64,000 bases of DNA from Massilia phosphatilytica. GTDB taxonomy: Bacteria; Pseudomonadota; Gammaproteobacteria; Burkholderiales; Burkholderiaceae_D. A program made the position numbers and the translations under genes. Positions 7,798 to 18,168 of the stretch are shown here, piece after piece (the stretch's first letter is position 1; each line of letters begins with the position of its first letter). The notes below the pieces were generated by a model. It had not been told where the DNA came from, did no database searches, and saw only the letters and a list, made by a program, of their open reading frames with translations. The DNA lies in assembly GCF_002968015.1 (NCBI RefSeq), contig NZ_PUIP01000004.1, forward strand, positions 124,001 to 188,000, written 5' to 3'.

Positions 7798-9987
7798 TTA
7801 CGGCAGGATGCGCACCAGGGCGTTTTCACTCATCACGTAGACGGTGCCGTCGGGGGCAACGGCGAGCGCATCGATCGGCCCGAGGCTCCCCGGCGTGCCG
7901 GCGCGCACGCCCACGGCGCCGGGCTTGCCCGCGATGACGGTCTCGGTACCCGCCGGCGTGATCTTGCGGACCGTGTACAAGGTGGCGCCCTCCTGCATGG
8001 CCAGGTACAGGTTGCCGCTGCGGTCGACCGTCAGTCCGGTCACGCGATCGGCCACGCCGCGCGCCTGGCGGACGACCGTGCGGGTGCCGTTGGGATCGAT
8101 CCGGACGACGTTGAAGCTCGTGTCGACACCCCATTGCGTGTCGTCCTTGGCCCGGTACAGGCCGCTGGCGGACGGTATCTGCGTGTCGGCGGGCAGCGTG
8201 GTGACGGTGCCGTCCGGCGCGATCTTGCGGCGGTAGGTCTTGACGCCCACGTCGGTGATCGGGCCCGGCACCGTGTCCAACAGCCAGATGGTGCCCTGGC
8301 CGTCCTCGAACAGCCCCGACGGATTCGTGAACGTGGCCTTGGCGCCGACGCCATCCGCGACGCCCGCCACGCCGGCCTGGCCCGCAATGAAGTGGGAGAT
8401 GCCGGCCGCATCGACGCGCGAGACGACGCCGTTCGACACCGCCAGCACGCTGCCGTCGACCGCCTCGCTGCTCACGTAATAGCCGAGCGTGCGGCCGCCG
8501 GGCGGCAGGTTCAGCGTGGTCGTGACGCCGGCCGGGGTCACCTTGCGCACGACGGCCCCTTCGCCCACGTAGACATTACCCTGGGCATCCGTGGCCAGCT
8601 CGTAGCGCGGATCGGGCCCGAGCAGGCCGGCCAGCGAGAACTGTGCCGCGGCACCGGTGCCGTCGACGTTGGCGAGGGAAGCGGCCCGTCCCGCGAACGG
8701 GACGACCCTGCCCGTCGTGATGCGGCGGATTGTTTGGCTGGCATCGTCGCCCACGAACAGGTTGCCGGCGGCGTCAGCCACGAGGTTCGTGTAATGCGTG
8801 CCGCTCGAACCGGAGGCGGGCAGGGTGGCCACCGTCGTCACCGTGCCGTCAGGGGCGATCTTGCGGATCTGCGGCGGGTAGGTGGTCTCCAGCACGTAGG
8901 CGTTCCCCGCGCCGTCCACGGTGACGCTCAGGCCAGTCAGGTACAGCGGGTCGCCGTCGGCGACGACGAGCTTGCGGGTCGTGACGACGCCGGCCGCGGA
9001 CACCGTGCGCAGGCTGCCATTGTCGATCAGCGTCAGGTTGCCGGCGCTGTCGGCGGCCAGCGCGCCGATCTGCTGAAAGGCGGCTTGTGCGCCGCCCGCG
9101 AGGGTGGTGACGGTGCCGTTCTGCGCCACCTTGCGGATCGTCTTGCCGCCATCGTTCACGTACAGGTTGCCGGCCGCGTCCACCGCGAGGCTGCCCACTT
9201 CGGTGAAGCGGGCGGCCGCCGCGGCGCCGTCCACGCTGCCCGCTTCGCCCACCGCGCCGGCGAACAGCGCGCGCTTGCCCCCCGGCGGCGTCCGGTAGAT
9301 CGCGGTTGCGGGCCCGGTCGCCCACGGGGCGTCATAGAGATTGCCGGCGGCGTCCACGGCGATGGCGCGGGCGTCGTGCAGGGCCGGGTCGCGCGCCAGC
9401 GTGGTGACCCCGCCCGTCGCCGGGTCGATCGACCGCACGCCCGGCGTGAAGGCAAACCCGTCGATATCGTCGACGAGGTAGAGCGCGCCCGACGGCTGCA
9501 TGGCGAGCAGGCCGGGGAGCGCCAGCCTTGCGTCCGTGCCGTCCAGGTTGCCGACGCCGCCGGGACTGCCCGCCACCAGCGCGAGCCCTTTCGGCACCGA
9601 GACGGTCAGCACCGCCGCCGCGCTGACGGTGTTGCCCCGCGTGCCGGTGGCGACCGCCGTGAACCTGCTGCCGCTGTCGGCCGCCTGCGGATTGTCCAGC
9701 GTGTAGGTGAGGCCAGTGGCGCCCGGGATGTCCTTGCCGTCGCGCTGCCACTGGTAGCCGGTGGCCGTACTGTCCGCCGCAACGGCGAAGGTCGCGGCCT
9801 GGCCGGCGACGACCGATTGCGACGCCGGCTGGGTCGTGATCGCGGGGCCCTGCGCGGGCGGCTGCGGCAGCGTCGCCGTGCCGGGGGCCGGCGTGCCGGG
9901 ACTGCCGCCGCCACCGCCGCCGCAGGCTGCGAGGGCGATGGCGAGGCAAAGCAGGGCGGACCGACGGTGGAACATGTGCAGGGACAT
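7798..9987 (-). CDS. Lipoprotein with Ig-like domain and NHL/beta-propeller repeats
   Basis: 729 aa. The signal ends in lipobox LAAC followed by six glycines, so it is probably outer-membrane or surface anchored. Residues ~45-135 form an Ig-like domain (GYQWQRDGKDIPGATG). The rest holds many NHL-type units of the form AVDAAGNLYV...IRKVAPDGTVTT, enough for more than one beta-propeller. Such proteins bind ligands or partners, and no catalytic motif is visible. ATG 9987 is chosen because AAGGAG lies 5 bp upstream; an in-frame ATG further upstream lacks a site. It is a single gene, preceded by a short AT-richer gap that probably holds its promoter. Confidence 0.85.
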   Translation of the reverse strand: MSLHMFHRRSALLCLAIALAACGGGGGGSPGTPAPGTATLPQPPAQGPAITTQPASQSVVAGQAATFAVAADSTATGYQWQRDGKDIPGATGLTYTLDNPQAADSGSRFTAVATGTRGNTVSAAAVLTVSVPKGLALVAGSPGGVGNLDGTDARLALPGLLAMQPSGALYLVDDIDGFAFTPGVRSIDPATGGVTTLARDPALHDARAIAVDAAGNLYDAPWATGPATAIYRTPPGGKRALFAGAVGEAGSVDGAAAAARFTEVGSLAVDAAGNLYVNDGGKTIRKVAQNGTVTTLAGGAQAAFQQIGALAADSAGNLTLIDNGSLRTVSAAGVVTTRKLVVADGDPLYLTGLSVTVDGAGNAYVLETTYPPQIRKIAPDGTVTTVATLPASGSSGTHYTNLVADAAGNLFVGDDASQTIRRITTGRVVPFAGRAASLANVDGTGAAAQFSLAGLLGPDPRYELATDAQGNVYVGEGAVVRKVTPAGVTTTLNLPPGGRTLGYYVSSEAVDGSVLAVSNGVVSRVDAAGISHFIAGQAGVAGVADGVGAKATFTNPSGLFEDGQGTIWLLDTVPGPITDVGVKTYRRKIAPDGTVTTLPADTQIPSASGLYRAKDDTQWGVDTSFNVVRIDPNGTRTVVRQARGVADRVTGLTVDRSGNLYLAMQEGATLYTVRKITPAGTETVIAGKPGAVGVRAGTPGSLGPIDALAVAPDGTVYVMSENALVRILP

Positions 9988-10066
9988 CTCGACTCCTTGA
10001 CCAGATGGCGCCAAGGATAACAGTCAGAATGTGTCGCAAAATTCAACGATTGTCACATCGTCGTAT

Positions 10067-10876
10067 TTACTCCACGACGATCACGCGCGCCTGCGGATTC
10101 CGCCCGCGCACGAAGTTCACGATCGCGTCCGTGGTGACGGTGTCGATCTGCCCGGCCATGCGCCGGTCGAACGGATGGTCGTCGAACGCGACGTTGGCGC
10201 GGAACATGCGGGCGCCGAGGCGGGTCGCAGCCGGGATCTCCACCGTCGGCACGCGGTAGCCCTGGCCCTTCAGCCACGCCTGCGCCTCGGAACGCGTCTC
10301 GACGGCGCCCGCCGGCGCGCTGGCGGCGGCCAGCGTCTCCAGCACCCACTGGTTGGAGTTCTGGTAGCGGGTCGAGTACACGTACGCCAGCATGTTGTAG
10401 TGCGGCTCGTGCAGGCGCCGCGCCGTGCGGCCCGCGAGCAGGGCGGCCACGCGCGCCTGCACGTCCGGCCCGGGAATCAGGACCTGGGCCCGGTAGCGGT
10501 ACAGGTCCGACAGGAAGAAGTTGCCGACGCCGTCCACATACAGGTCCGAGTCCGCCGTCCCGCACTTGTTCAGTTCGTGCACGACGGTCCAGCGGCCGGC
10601 CGCATGGTCGCGCACGACGATGCCCATGTGCGAGTAATCGAGCCCATACTTGCTGAGGTCCTGGCCGGCGCGCGCGATGACGGCGACTGTGGCGCCGCTC
10701 GCGTCGAGGGTCGCGAACGTGCGCTGGGCGAGGTCCAGCGACCGGCGCACCTCGTCGACGGAGAGCGGCTCTTCGCGGCACGGTTGGCCCGCGTGCGCGG
10801 GGAGGCTCGCCGCGAACAGCAGCGCACAGGCCAGCCTGGCGGCCAGCGGCGCGCGGCGGTCAGGACGCGCGCGCAT
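10067..10876 (-). CDS. DUF2145-family exported protein
   Basis: 269 aa with a signal peptide ending AHA (LACALLFAASLPAHA). The mature part contains DYSHMGIVVRD, VVHELNKCG and VDGVGNFF. These conserved His/Asn/Cys blocks match what I recall of DUF2145, a family of unknown function that looks like an NlpC/P60-type papain fold. If so, the Cys and His could be catalytic. The start overlaps the upstream 131-aa gene by 17 bp, so they form a two-gene operon. The family name rests on memory of the motif pattern. Confidence 0.6.
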   Translation of the reverse strand: MRARPDRRAPLAARLACALLFAASLPAHAGQPCREEPLSVDEVRRSLDLAQRTFATLDASGATVAVIARAGQDLSKYGLDYSHMGIVVRDHAAGRWTVVHELNKCGTADSDLYVDGVGNFFLSDLYRYRAQVLIPGPDVQARVAALLAGRTARRLHEPHYNMLAYVYSTRYQNSNQWVLETLAAASAPAGAVETRSEAQAWLKGQGYRVPTVEIPAATRLGARMFRANVAFDDHPFDRRMAGQIDTVTTDAIVNFVRGRNPQARVIVVE

Positions 10877-11255
10877 GATGCAGGAGCGCCTGGCCCACTT
10901 CGTTCGGGATGAAGGCGATCACCTTGCCCGACAGGACGAGTGCCTGGCCGGCCGACATCGCGACGACCTGCAGCACCGTCCCGGCGCCGATCGAGAGCCC
11001 GCGCGCGGCTTCGCCGGACAGCCGGACGGTGGCGCGGCTGGCCTGGCCCGCGCCTTCCAGCACGACCTCGATGCCCTCGCCGACCTTTTCCACGCTCACG
11101 ACGACGACACTGCCCGCGACGCTGACGGCAGCGAGCGAGCCCAGCACGACACTGCCGGTGGCTTCGCTGATGGCACGCGACGGGGCCGACGGGTCGGCGG
11201 CGTGGGCGCCGGTACAGGCCAGGCCGAACAGGGTTGCAAGCAGCAGGCGTTTCAT
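10860..11255 (-). CDS. Small exported protein, operon partner of the DUF2145 gene
   Basis: 131 aa from ATG 11255, with a strong GGAGG site 6 bp upstream. A signal peptide (MKRLLLATLFGLACTGAHA) is followed by a Val/Gly/Ser-rich region of hydrophobic stretches (SVVLGSLAAVSVAGSVVVVS, IGAGTVLQVVAM). These could be beta strands or two membrane hairpins. The longer in-frame extension upstream is rejected because it has no ribosome site and poor coding character. No family is recognised. Its tight overlap with the DUF2145 gene implies a joint envelope role. Confidence 0.6.
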   Translation of the reverse strand: MKRLLLATLFGLACTGAHAADPSAPSRAISEATGSVVLGSLAAVSVAGSVVVVSVEKVGEGIEVVLEGAGQASRATVRLSGEAARGLSIGAGTVLQVVAMSAGQALVLSGKVIAFIPNEVGQALLHHARAS

Positions 11256-11544
11256 GATTCCTCCGTTGTCGAATGTGGCGCCATCTTGCCCGCCGGTGTG
11301 GGCGCGGCCAAGGCCGCGTCGCCGGAGGCGCGTGGATTGCGCCGTGCGGTAGCGGAATGTGCTACCTATGGACGCCGGTCCGGATGGTAACACAACGATA
11401 TTTCGTTTTAACAATTTCAAAACGCCGAAATTGGTTGCTGGGCCGCGTATCGTGCACGGGTTCCCGGTCAATCAGTTTTAATATGCGCAATCTGACGACA
11501 TGCCGGTTCGTCAACGCCGGCCAAGCACGGGAGGAAGCGTAGCC
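11256..11544. other. Divergent intergenic region between the DUF2145 operon and paoA
   Basis: 289 bp without a gene. It holds a GC-rich hairpin with arms CGCGGCC/GGCCGCG (11303-11318) and an AT-rich stretch with an inverted repeat CGTTTT-N9-AAAACG (11404-11424). That repeat is a candidate operator for the molybdoenzyme genes. No textbook -35/-10 pair stands out. Confidence 0.35.
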
Positions 11545-12204
11545 ATGATGGATTCCAGCGACATCAACCAGACGAGGCGCGACCTGCTGATCGGCGGCGC
11601 GCTGTCCGCCACGGCAGCGGCGCTGCCGCCCCTCGCGTGCGCCGAGGGCCCGGACACCGGCCAGGCGCCTGCTGCCGCCACGCCCGCGCCGGTCACCGCC
11701 AGGGTCGCGCTGCGCGTCAACGGCCAGCGCCATGAACTGGATCTCGACACGCGCACGACCCTGCTCGACATGCTCCGCGAGCACCTGCGCCTGACGGGGA
11801 CCAAGAAGGGTTGCGACCAGGGCCAGTGCGGTGCCTGCACGGTCATCGTGGACGGCCGCCGCATCAATGCCTGCCTCAGTCTCGCGGTGATGCACGAAGG
11901 CGCGGAGATCACGACCATCGAAGGCCTTGGCACGCCGGACAAGCTGCATCCGCTGCAGGCCGCGTTCGTGAAGCATGACGGTTACCAGTGCGGCTACTGC
12001 ACGCCGGGCCAGATCTGCTCGGCCGTCGCGGCGCTGGACGAGCTCCGGCGCGGCGTACCGAGCCATGCCAGCGCGGACCTGAACGCGCAGCCGCTGCTGT
12101 CGCCGGCCGAGCTGCGCGAACGCATGAGCGGCAATATCTGCCGTTGCGGCGCCTACTCGAACATCATCGATGCGATCACGGAATTCGCGGGGAGGCCGGC
12201 ATGA
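11545..12204 (+). CDS. paoA: PaoA-type aldehyde oxidoreductase [2Fe-2S] subunit, Tat-exported
   Basis: 219 aa. The N-terminus carries a twin-arginine signal ([11 protein letters not shown]). A plant-ferredoxin-like [2Fe-2S] domain follows ([16 protein letters not shown]). The C-terminal helical [2Fe-2S] domain reads CGYCTPGQ and NICRCGAY. This is the electron-transfer subunit of the xanthine-dehydrogenase family periplasmic aldehyde oxidoreductase PaoABC. ATG 11545 has GGAGGAA 8 bp upstream. The stop overlaps paoB (ATGA). The Tat signal exports the folded heterotrimer. Confidence 0.93.
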   Translation: MMDSSDINQTRRDLLIGGALSATAAALPPLACAEGPDTGQAPAAATPAPVTARVALRVNGQRHELDLDTRTTLLDMLREHLRLTGTKKGCDQGQCGACTVIVDGRRINACLSLAVMHEGAEITTIEGLGTPDKLHPLQAAFVKHDGYQCGYCTPGQICSAVAALDELRRGVPSHASADLNAQPLLSPAELRERMSGNICRCGAYSNIIDAITEFAGRPA

Positions 12205-13154
12205 AGGCGTTCACTTACCAGCGCGCCCGTACGCCGGCCGAAGCGGCAGCGGCGGCCGCGCAGCATCCCGGCGCGCGCTTCATCGCGGGCGGGACCAATC
12301 TGCTGGACCTGATGAAGCTGGAGATCGAGACGCCGCCGCATCTCGTGGACGTCAACGGCCTGGCGCTCGACAGGATCGAACCGGTGCGGGACGGCGGCCT
12401 GCGCGTGGGGGCCCTCGTGCGCAACACGGACCTCGCGGCCGATGCGCGCGTGCGGCGCGACTACGCGGTGCTGGCGCGCGCGCTGCTCGCCGGCGCGTCG
12501 GCCCAGTTGCGCAACAAGGCCACGACCGCAGGCAACCTGCTGCAGCGCACCCGCTGCCCGTATTTCTACGACACGAACATGGCCTGCAACAAGCGCAAGC
12601 CGGGCAGCGGCTGCTCCGCCATCGGCGGTTATACGCGTCAGCTCGCGATCGTCGGCCACAGCGAAGCGTGCATTGCCACGCACCCGAGCGACATGGCCGT
12701 GGCGATGCAGCTGCTGGACGTGGGTGTGGAAACGGTGCGCCCGGACGGCACGGCGCGCACGATCCCCATCGCGGATTTCTATCGCCTGCCGGGGGCCACG
12801 CCGCACATCGAGAACACGCTGGCGCCGGGCGAGTTGATCACGGCGGTCACGCTGCCGAAGCCCCTGGGCGGCAAGCACTATTACCACAAGGTACGCGACC
12901 GGTCGTCGTATGCGTTCGCGCTGGTGTCCGTCGCGGCCGTCGTGCAGCCGGACGGCAGCGGACGCGTGGCGCTGGGCGGCGTCGCGCACCGGCCGTGGCG
13001 CGTGCCCGCCGCTGAAAGCGCCATGCCGCGCGGCGCGCAGGCCGTGACGGACCAGCTGCTGGCCGGGGTGCGCGTCACGAACGACAACGCGTTCAAGGTT
13101 CCGCTGGTCCAGCGTACGCTTGCATCCGTGCTGGCGGATGCGCGCACCGCATGA
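12201..13154 (+). CDS. paoB: PaoB-type FAD-binding and [4Fe-4S] subunit
   Basis: 317 aa, essentially the length of E. coli PaoB (318). The FAD-binding domain ([14 protein letters not shown]) belongs to the CO-dehydrogenase/XDH medium-subunit family. The insertion RTRCPYFYD...[11 protein letters not shown] supplies the cysteines for the extra [4Fe-4S] cluster that is special to PaoB and related subunits. It passes electrons between the FeS subunit and FAD. ATG 12201 overlaps the paoA TGA and has GGAGG 6 bp upstream. It is followed 10 bp later by paoC. Confidence 0.93.
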   Translation: MKAFTYQRARTPAEAAAAAAQHPGARFIAGGTNLLDLMKLEIETPPHLVDVNGLALDRIEPVRDGGLRVGALVRNTDLAADARVRRDYAVLARALLAGASAQLRNKATTAGNLLQRTRCPYFYDTNMACNKRKPGSGCSAIGGYTRQLAIVGHSEACIATHPSDMAVAMQLLDVGVETVRPDGTARTIPIADFYRLPGATPHIENTLAPGELITAVTLPKPLGGKHYYHKVRDRSSYAFALVSVAAVVQPDGSGRVALGGVAHRPWRVPAAESAMPRGAQAVTDQLLAGVRVTNDNAFKVPLVQRTLASVLADARTA

Positions 13155-13164
13155 GGAGGCAGCC

Positions 13165-15369
13165 ATGAAATTCACGACACCCGCCACCACGAATCCCATC
13201 GACCGCCTGCAGGTGGTCGGCAAGCCGACCGACCGTATCGACGGCCCGTTCAAGACGACGGGCACGGCGCCGTACGCGTACGAACAGCACAAGGTGGCGC
13301 CGAACGCCGCCTATGGCTGGGTCGTTGGCGCCGGCATCGCCAAGGGCACCATCAAGCGCATCGACACGCGCGCGGCGCGGGCGGCGCCGGGCGTGCTCGC
13401 GGTGATCACGCACGAGAACGCGGGCAAGCTCGCCAAGGGCAAGTACAACACGGCGCACCTGCTGGGCGGCCCTGCGATCGAGCACTACCACCAGGCCGTG
13501 GCCCTCGTCGTCGCGGAAACGTTCGAGCAGGCGCGTGCCGCCGCGGCGCTGCTGCACGTGGAGTACGCGCCGGTCACCGGCGTCTACGACCTGGAAGCGG
13601 CGCTGAACGCTGCGGGCCCCGCCAGCAGGGACAAGGACAAGTCGACGACGAAGGTCGGCCAGTTCGAATCCGCATTCGCGACCGCACCGGTGAAGCTGGA
13701 CGCGACCTATAAAACGCCGGACCAGACGCACGCGATGATGGAACCGCACGCGTCGACGGCCGTGTGGCAGGGCGAGACGCTGACCCTGTACACGGCGAAC
13801 CAGATGATCAACTGGGGCAAGAAGGACATGGCGAAGACGCTCGGGATCCCCGAGGAAAACGTGCGCCTCGTGTCGCCCTACATCGGCGGCGGCTTCGGCG
13901 GCAAGCTGTTCCTCCGTTCCGAAGCGCTGCTGGCCGCGCTGGGCGCGAAGGCCGCCGGCCGTCCCGTGAAGGTGACCTTGCAGCGCGCACTCATGATGAA
14001 CAACACGACGCACCGGCCGGCGACGATCCAGCACATCCGCGTCGGCGCCACGCGCGAAGGCCGCATCACGGCGATCGCGCACGAGAGCTGGTCGGGCGAC
14101 CTGCCGGGCGGCCAGCCCGAGACCGCGGTGAACCAGACCCGGTTGCTGTACGCGGGGCCGAACCGCTTCACGCAGATGCGGCTCGCCGTCCTCGACCTGG
14201 CGGAAGGCAATGCGATGCGCGCGCCGGGCGAGGCGCCGGGCATGATGGCGCTGGAGATCGCGATGGACGAGCTGGCGGAAAAACTCAGGATGGACCCCGT
14301 CATGCTGCGCATCGTGAACGACACGACGGTCGACCCGGAAAAGCCGGGCCGCAAGTTCTCGCAGCGGCGCTTCGTCGACACGCTCCGCATCGGCGCCGAG
14401 CGCTTCGGCTGGAACAAGCGCAATCCGGCACCGGGCCGGATGCGCGACGGCCGCTGGCTCGTCGGCTACGGCATGGCGTCCGCGTTCCGCAACAACCTCG
14501 TGATGAAGTCGGCCGCGCGCGTCCGGCTGGAGCGCGACGGCACCGTCACCGTCGAAACGGACATGACGGACATCGGCACCGGCACGTACACGATCATCGG
14601 CCAGACGGCGGCCGAGATGCTGGGCGTGCCGCTGTCCCGCGTGACGGTGCGCCTGGGCGACTCCGCGTATCCCGTGTCGGCGGGTTCCGGCGGCCAGTGG
14701 GGCGGCAACAGTTCGACGGCCGGGGTGTACGCGGCGTGCGTCAAGCTGCGCGAGAACGTGGCGAAGAAGCTGGGACTCGACCCGGCCCAGGCCGATTTCA
14801 GCGGCGGCATGGTACGCGCCGGCGGCAAGGCGCTGCCGCTGGAACAGGCGTCGCGCGACGCCGATGTCATCGGCGAGGACACGATGGAATACGGTGACCT
14901 CGACAAGAAGTACCAGCAGTCGACGTTCGGCGCCCATTTCGTCGAGGTCGCGGTCGACGCGGCGACGGCGGAGGTGCGCGTGCGGCGCATGCTGGCCGTG
15001 TGCGCGGCCGGGCGCATCCTGAACCCGAAGTCCGCGCGCAGCCAGGTGATCGGCGCGATGACGATGGGCGTGGGTGCCGCCCTGATGGAAGACCTCGTCG
15101 TCGACAAGCGCGTGGGCTTCTTCGTCAATCACGACCTGGCCGGCTACGAGGTGCCCGTCCACGCCGACATCCCGCACCAGGAAGTGATCTTCCTCGACGA
15201 GACGGACCCCATCTCGTCGCCGATGAAGGCGAAGGGCGTCGGTGAACTGGGCATCTGCGGCGTGGCGGCGGCGGTGGCCAATGCCATCTACAACGCGACC
15301 GGCGTGCGCGTGCGCGACTATCCCGTCACGCTCGACAAACTGCTGCCCGGGATGCCCCGCTATGCCTGA
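13165..15369 (+). CDS. paoC: PaoC-type molybdenum cofactor-binding catalytic subunit
   Basis: 734 aa, close to E. coli PaoC (732). Molybdopterin-binding motifs are GGGFGGK and MRAPGEAPG. The catalytic Glu lies in GVGELG near the C-terminus. It oxidises aldehydes (aromatic or broad range in known members) to carboxylic acids. ATG 13165 has GAGGAGG upstream; an in-frame ATG at 13120 lies inside paoB and is rejected. It has no export signal of its own, as expected for a subunit carried by the PaoA Tat signal. The usual maturation gene paoD (XdhC family) is not next to it. Confidence 0.94.
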   Translation: MKFTTPATTNPIDRLQVVGKPTDRIDGPFKTTGTAPYAYEQHKVAPNAAYGWVVGAGIAKGTIKRIDTRAARAAPGVLAVITHENAGKLAKGKYNTAHLLGGPAIEHYHQAVALVVAETFEQARAAAALLHVEYAPVTGVYDLEAALNAAGPASRDKDKSTTKVGQFESAFATAPVKLDATYKTPDQTHAMMEPHASTAVWQGETLTLYTANQMINWGKKDMAKTLGIPEENVRLVSPYIGGGFGGKLFLRSEALLAALGAKAAGRPVKVTLQRALMMNNTTHRPATIQHIRVGATREGRITAIAHESWSGDLPGGQPETAVNQTRLLYAGPNRFTQMRLAVLDLAEGNAMRAPGEAPGMMALEIAMDELAEKLRMDPVMLRIVNDTTVDPEKPGRKFSQRRFVDTLRIGAERFGWNKRNPAPGRMRDGRWLVGYGMASAFRNNLVMKSAARVRLERDGTVTVETDMTDIGTGTYTIIGQTAAEMLGVPLSRVTVRLGDSAYPVSAGSGGQWGGNSSTAGVYAACVKLRENVAKKLGLDPAQADFSGGMVRAGGKALPLEQASRDADVIGEDTMEYGDLDKKYQQSTFGAHFVEVAVDAATAEVRVRRMLAVCAAGRILNPKSARSQVIGAMTMGVGAALMEDLVVDKRVGFFVNHDLAGYEVPVHADIPHQEVIFLDETDPISSPMKAKGVGELGICGVAAAVANAIYNATGVRVRDYPVTLDKLLPGMPRYA

Positions 15370-15403
15370 GCCCCGTTAGAATGGAGCTTTTGGCCAGGAC
15401 ACC

Positions 15404-18168
15404 ATGAACGATTCTGCCGGCGGCTTGCCCGCATCCGCCGTCGAACGGTACCTGCGCGAGCGGGACTGGTCGGCATCCCCCCTGGGCGCGCCCGCGGCCT
15501 GGCCGCCCGCGCTCGCGTACGCCGCCCGGTCCCTGCTCGATGCGCCGGTGCCCGCGTTCCTCGGCTGGGGCGATGTCCCGGGCCTGCTGTACAACGACGG
15601 CGCCGTGCCGCTGGTCGGCGCCCATCACCCGGCCATGTTCGGGGGCAGCCTCGCCGACTGGCCCGAGGCGCGGGAGACGCTGGGACCGTACGTGGCGCGC
15701 ACGCTGGCGGGCGAGTCGTTCCGCGTCGGCCGCCCCGCGTGCCCGCTGGGAGGCGGGGACGATGCGCCGGCATGGCTCGAGCTGGCGTTCGCGCCGCTGC
15801 GCGACCTGGACGGGACGGTGCGCGGCTTCACGTGCATTGTGTCCGGCACCGGTGCGCTGCGTCCCGTCGACGCGGAGTTCCGCGCCATCGCCGACGCGAT
15901 GCCGCACATGGTGTGTGGTCCACGCTGCCGGACGGCTACCACGACTTCTACAACCAGCGCTGGTACGAGTTCACCGGCATGCGCGAGGGCGAGACGGACG
16001 GCGAACGCTGGAACGCCATGTTCCATGCGGACGACCGGGAGCGCGCGTGGAGCGCCTGGCGCACCTCGCTGGAAACGGGCACCACGTACGAGATCGAATA
16101 CCGGCTGCGTCACCACAGCGGCGAGTACCGCTGGGTGCTGGGCCGCGCGCAGCCCGTGCGCGACGCGCAGGGACGCATCGTGCGCTGGATGGGCACATGC
16201 ACGGACATCCACCAGCAGAAGCGCAACGAGGAAGCCCTGCAGGATGCGCGCATGCGCCTGTCCGCCGCGCTGGTGGCCGCCGACATCGGCACCTGGACCT
16301 ACGACCTCGAACAGGACCGCGTGTACGCCGACCGCAACCTCGCCGGGATCTACGGCGTGGACGAGGCGGCGGCCGCCGGCGGTCCGCTGTCCGACTACCT
16401 GGCGGCCGTGCATCCGGACGATGTCGAGTATGCCCGGCGCTGCATCGAGGACGCCATCGCGACCGGCGACGGCTTCGAATGCACCTATCGCGTTCGGCGC
16501 GCGGACGGCACGTGGCGCGACGTGCTCGCGCGCGGCAAGGTAACGCGCGACGCGGCCGGCCGGCCCGCGTGGCTGCCCGGCGTCGTGCTCGACATCAGCG
16601 GGCAGAAGCGCGCCGAGGAAGCGCTGCGCGCGAGCGAGATGCGGTTCGCGCGCCTGGCCGAATCGAACGTCGTGGGCGTCGTGCGCTACCGCATGGACGG
16701 CACCATCATCGATGCCAACCAGGCGTTTCTCGACATGCTGGGCTACACGCGCGCGGAATTCGAGCGCGACGGCCTGACTTCACGCATGCTGACGCCGCCG
16801 GAATGGACCGGCGCGACCGCGCGCGCGATGGCGGAACTGCGCGCGACGGGGCGCATGGAAAACCTCGTCAAGGAATACTTCCGCAAGGACGGCAGCCGGG
16901 TGAGCGTGCAGATGGGCGCCATCACGATGGACGATCCGGCCACGGAAGGCCTGGCCGTGATGGTCGACGTCACGCCGATCCAGGACGCGCAGCGCGCGCT
17001 GCGCGAGGCCGACCGGCGCAAGGACGAGTTCCTCGCGATGCTGGCGCACGAACTGCGCAATCCGCTCGCGCCGATCACGGCGGCCGCCGACTTCCTCAAG
17101 GTGGGCCGGCTGGACGAGGACCGGGTGCGCCAGGTGACGACGATCATCGGCCGCCAGGCGCGCCACATGACGGGGCTGATCGACGACCTGCTCGACGTCT
17201 CGCGCGTCACGCGCGGCCTGATCACGCTGGAGCGCGCGCCCGTGCCGCTGGCCGGCGTCATCGCGGAGGCCGTCGAGCAGGTACGGCCGCAGGTCAAGGC
17301 GAAGGCGCACCACCTGGAGCTGCACCTGCCGTCCGACGAGGCGCAGGTGGAAGGCGACCGCAAGCGCCTGGTGCAGGTGTTCGCCAACATCCTCGGCAAC
17401 GCGGCGAAATACACGCCGGACGGCGGGCGCATCGACGTGCACTTGCGCCTCGACGGTGGCAGCGTTGCCGTCGACGTGTGCGACAACGGTATCGGCATGA
17501 CGTCCGAGCTGGCCGCCCGCGCATTCGACCTGTTCTCGCAGGCCGAGCGCAGCGCGGACCGGTCGCAGGGCGGCCTCGGGATCGGCCTCGCGCTCGTGAA
17601 GAGTCTCGTGGAGCTGCACGACGGGACCGTGTCCGCGCGCAGCGACGGACCGGGCCGGGGCAGCGGTTTCACCGTCGTGCTGCCGCGCCTCGCGAACGAG
17701 GGCGACGATGCGGACGTGGAACCCGTGGCGACGGGCGCCGCCGCGCCGGCGGAGGCGCTGGACGTGCTGATCGTGGACGACAACGTGGACGCGGCGCAGA
17801 TCCTCGCCATGTACATCGAGGCCGTGGGCCACCGCGCGACCGTGTGGCACAGCCCCGGCAAGGCGCTCGCGTACGCGGCCGAACGCCAGCTGGACGTGTG
17901 CGTGCTCGATATCGGCCTGCCGGAATTCGACGGCCACGAACTGGCGCGCCGCCTGCGCGCGCTGCCGGGCATGGCGGACGTGCCGCTGGTCGCCGTCAGC
18001 GGCTACGGCCAGGCGCACGACCGCGAGCGGGCGCTGGCGGCGGGCTTCGACCGCCATTTCGTCAAGCCAGTGATGGCCGCAGATATCCTCGATGTGCTGG
18101 AGGGCGTGGCGGCCCGGCGCGCAGGCATCGCCGGTAAGCAGGGTGGGCGGCACTCCGCCCACGCCTGA
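15404..18168 (+). pseudogene. Hybrid sensor histidine kinase, interrupted by a frameshift
   Basis: Two reading frames join into one protein. Frame 2 from ATG 15404 encodes a ~170-residue N-terminal sensory domain (WSASPLGAPAAWPPAL, GLLYNDGAVPL) and ends in MPHMV. The natural continuation, WSTLPDGYHDFYNQRWYEF, is in frame 1. A GTGTGTGG tract at 15911-15918 has two bases too many. Frame 1 then gives three PAS domains, HisKA (LAHELRNPLAP), HATPase (NGIGM, GGLGIGLAL) and a receiver (VDDN, LDIGLP, HFVKP). The gene is broken unless this is a sequencing error. It stops inside a repeat element, which supplies its last residues. An AGGA ribosome site is weak. Confidence 0.85.

Noticed and set aside
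7798-9987. Tandem DNA repeats in the NHL lipoprotein gene as a CRISPR-like or satellite array
   Set aside because: The periodicity is at protein level (NHL units), the DNA units are diverged, and the reading frame is continuous.
15904-15925. Programmed frameshift in the sensor kinase
   Set aside because: There is no slippery A/T heptamer, pseudoknot-like structure or Shine-Dalgarno-type stimulator, and the shift needed is a two-base correction in a GT repeat. Mutation or error is simpler.
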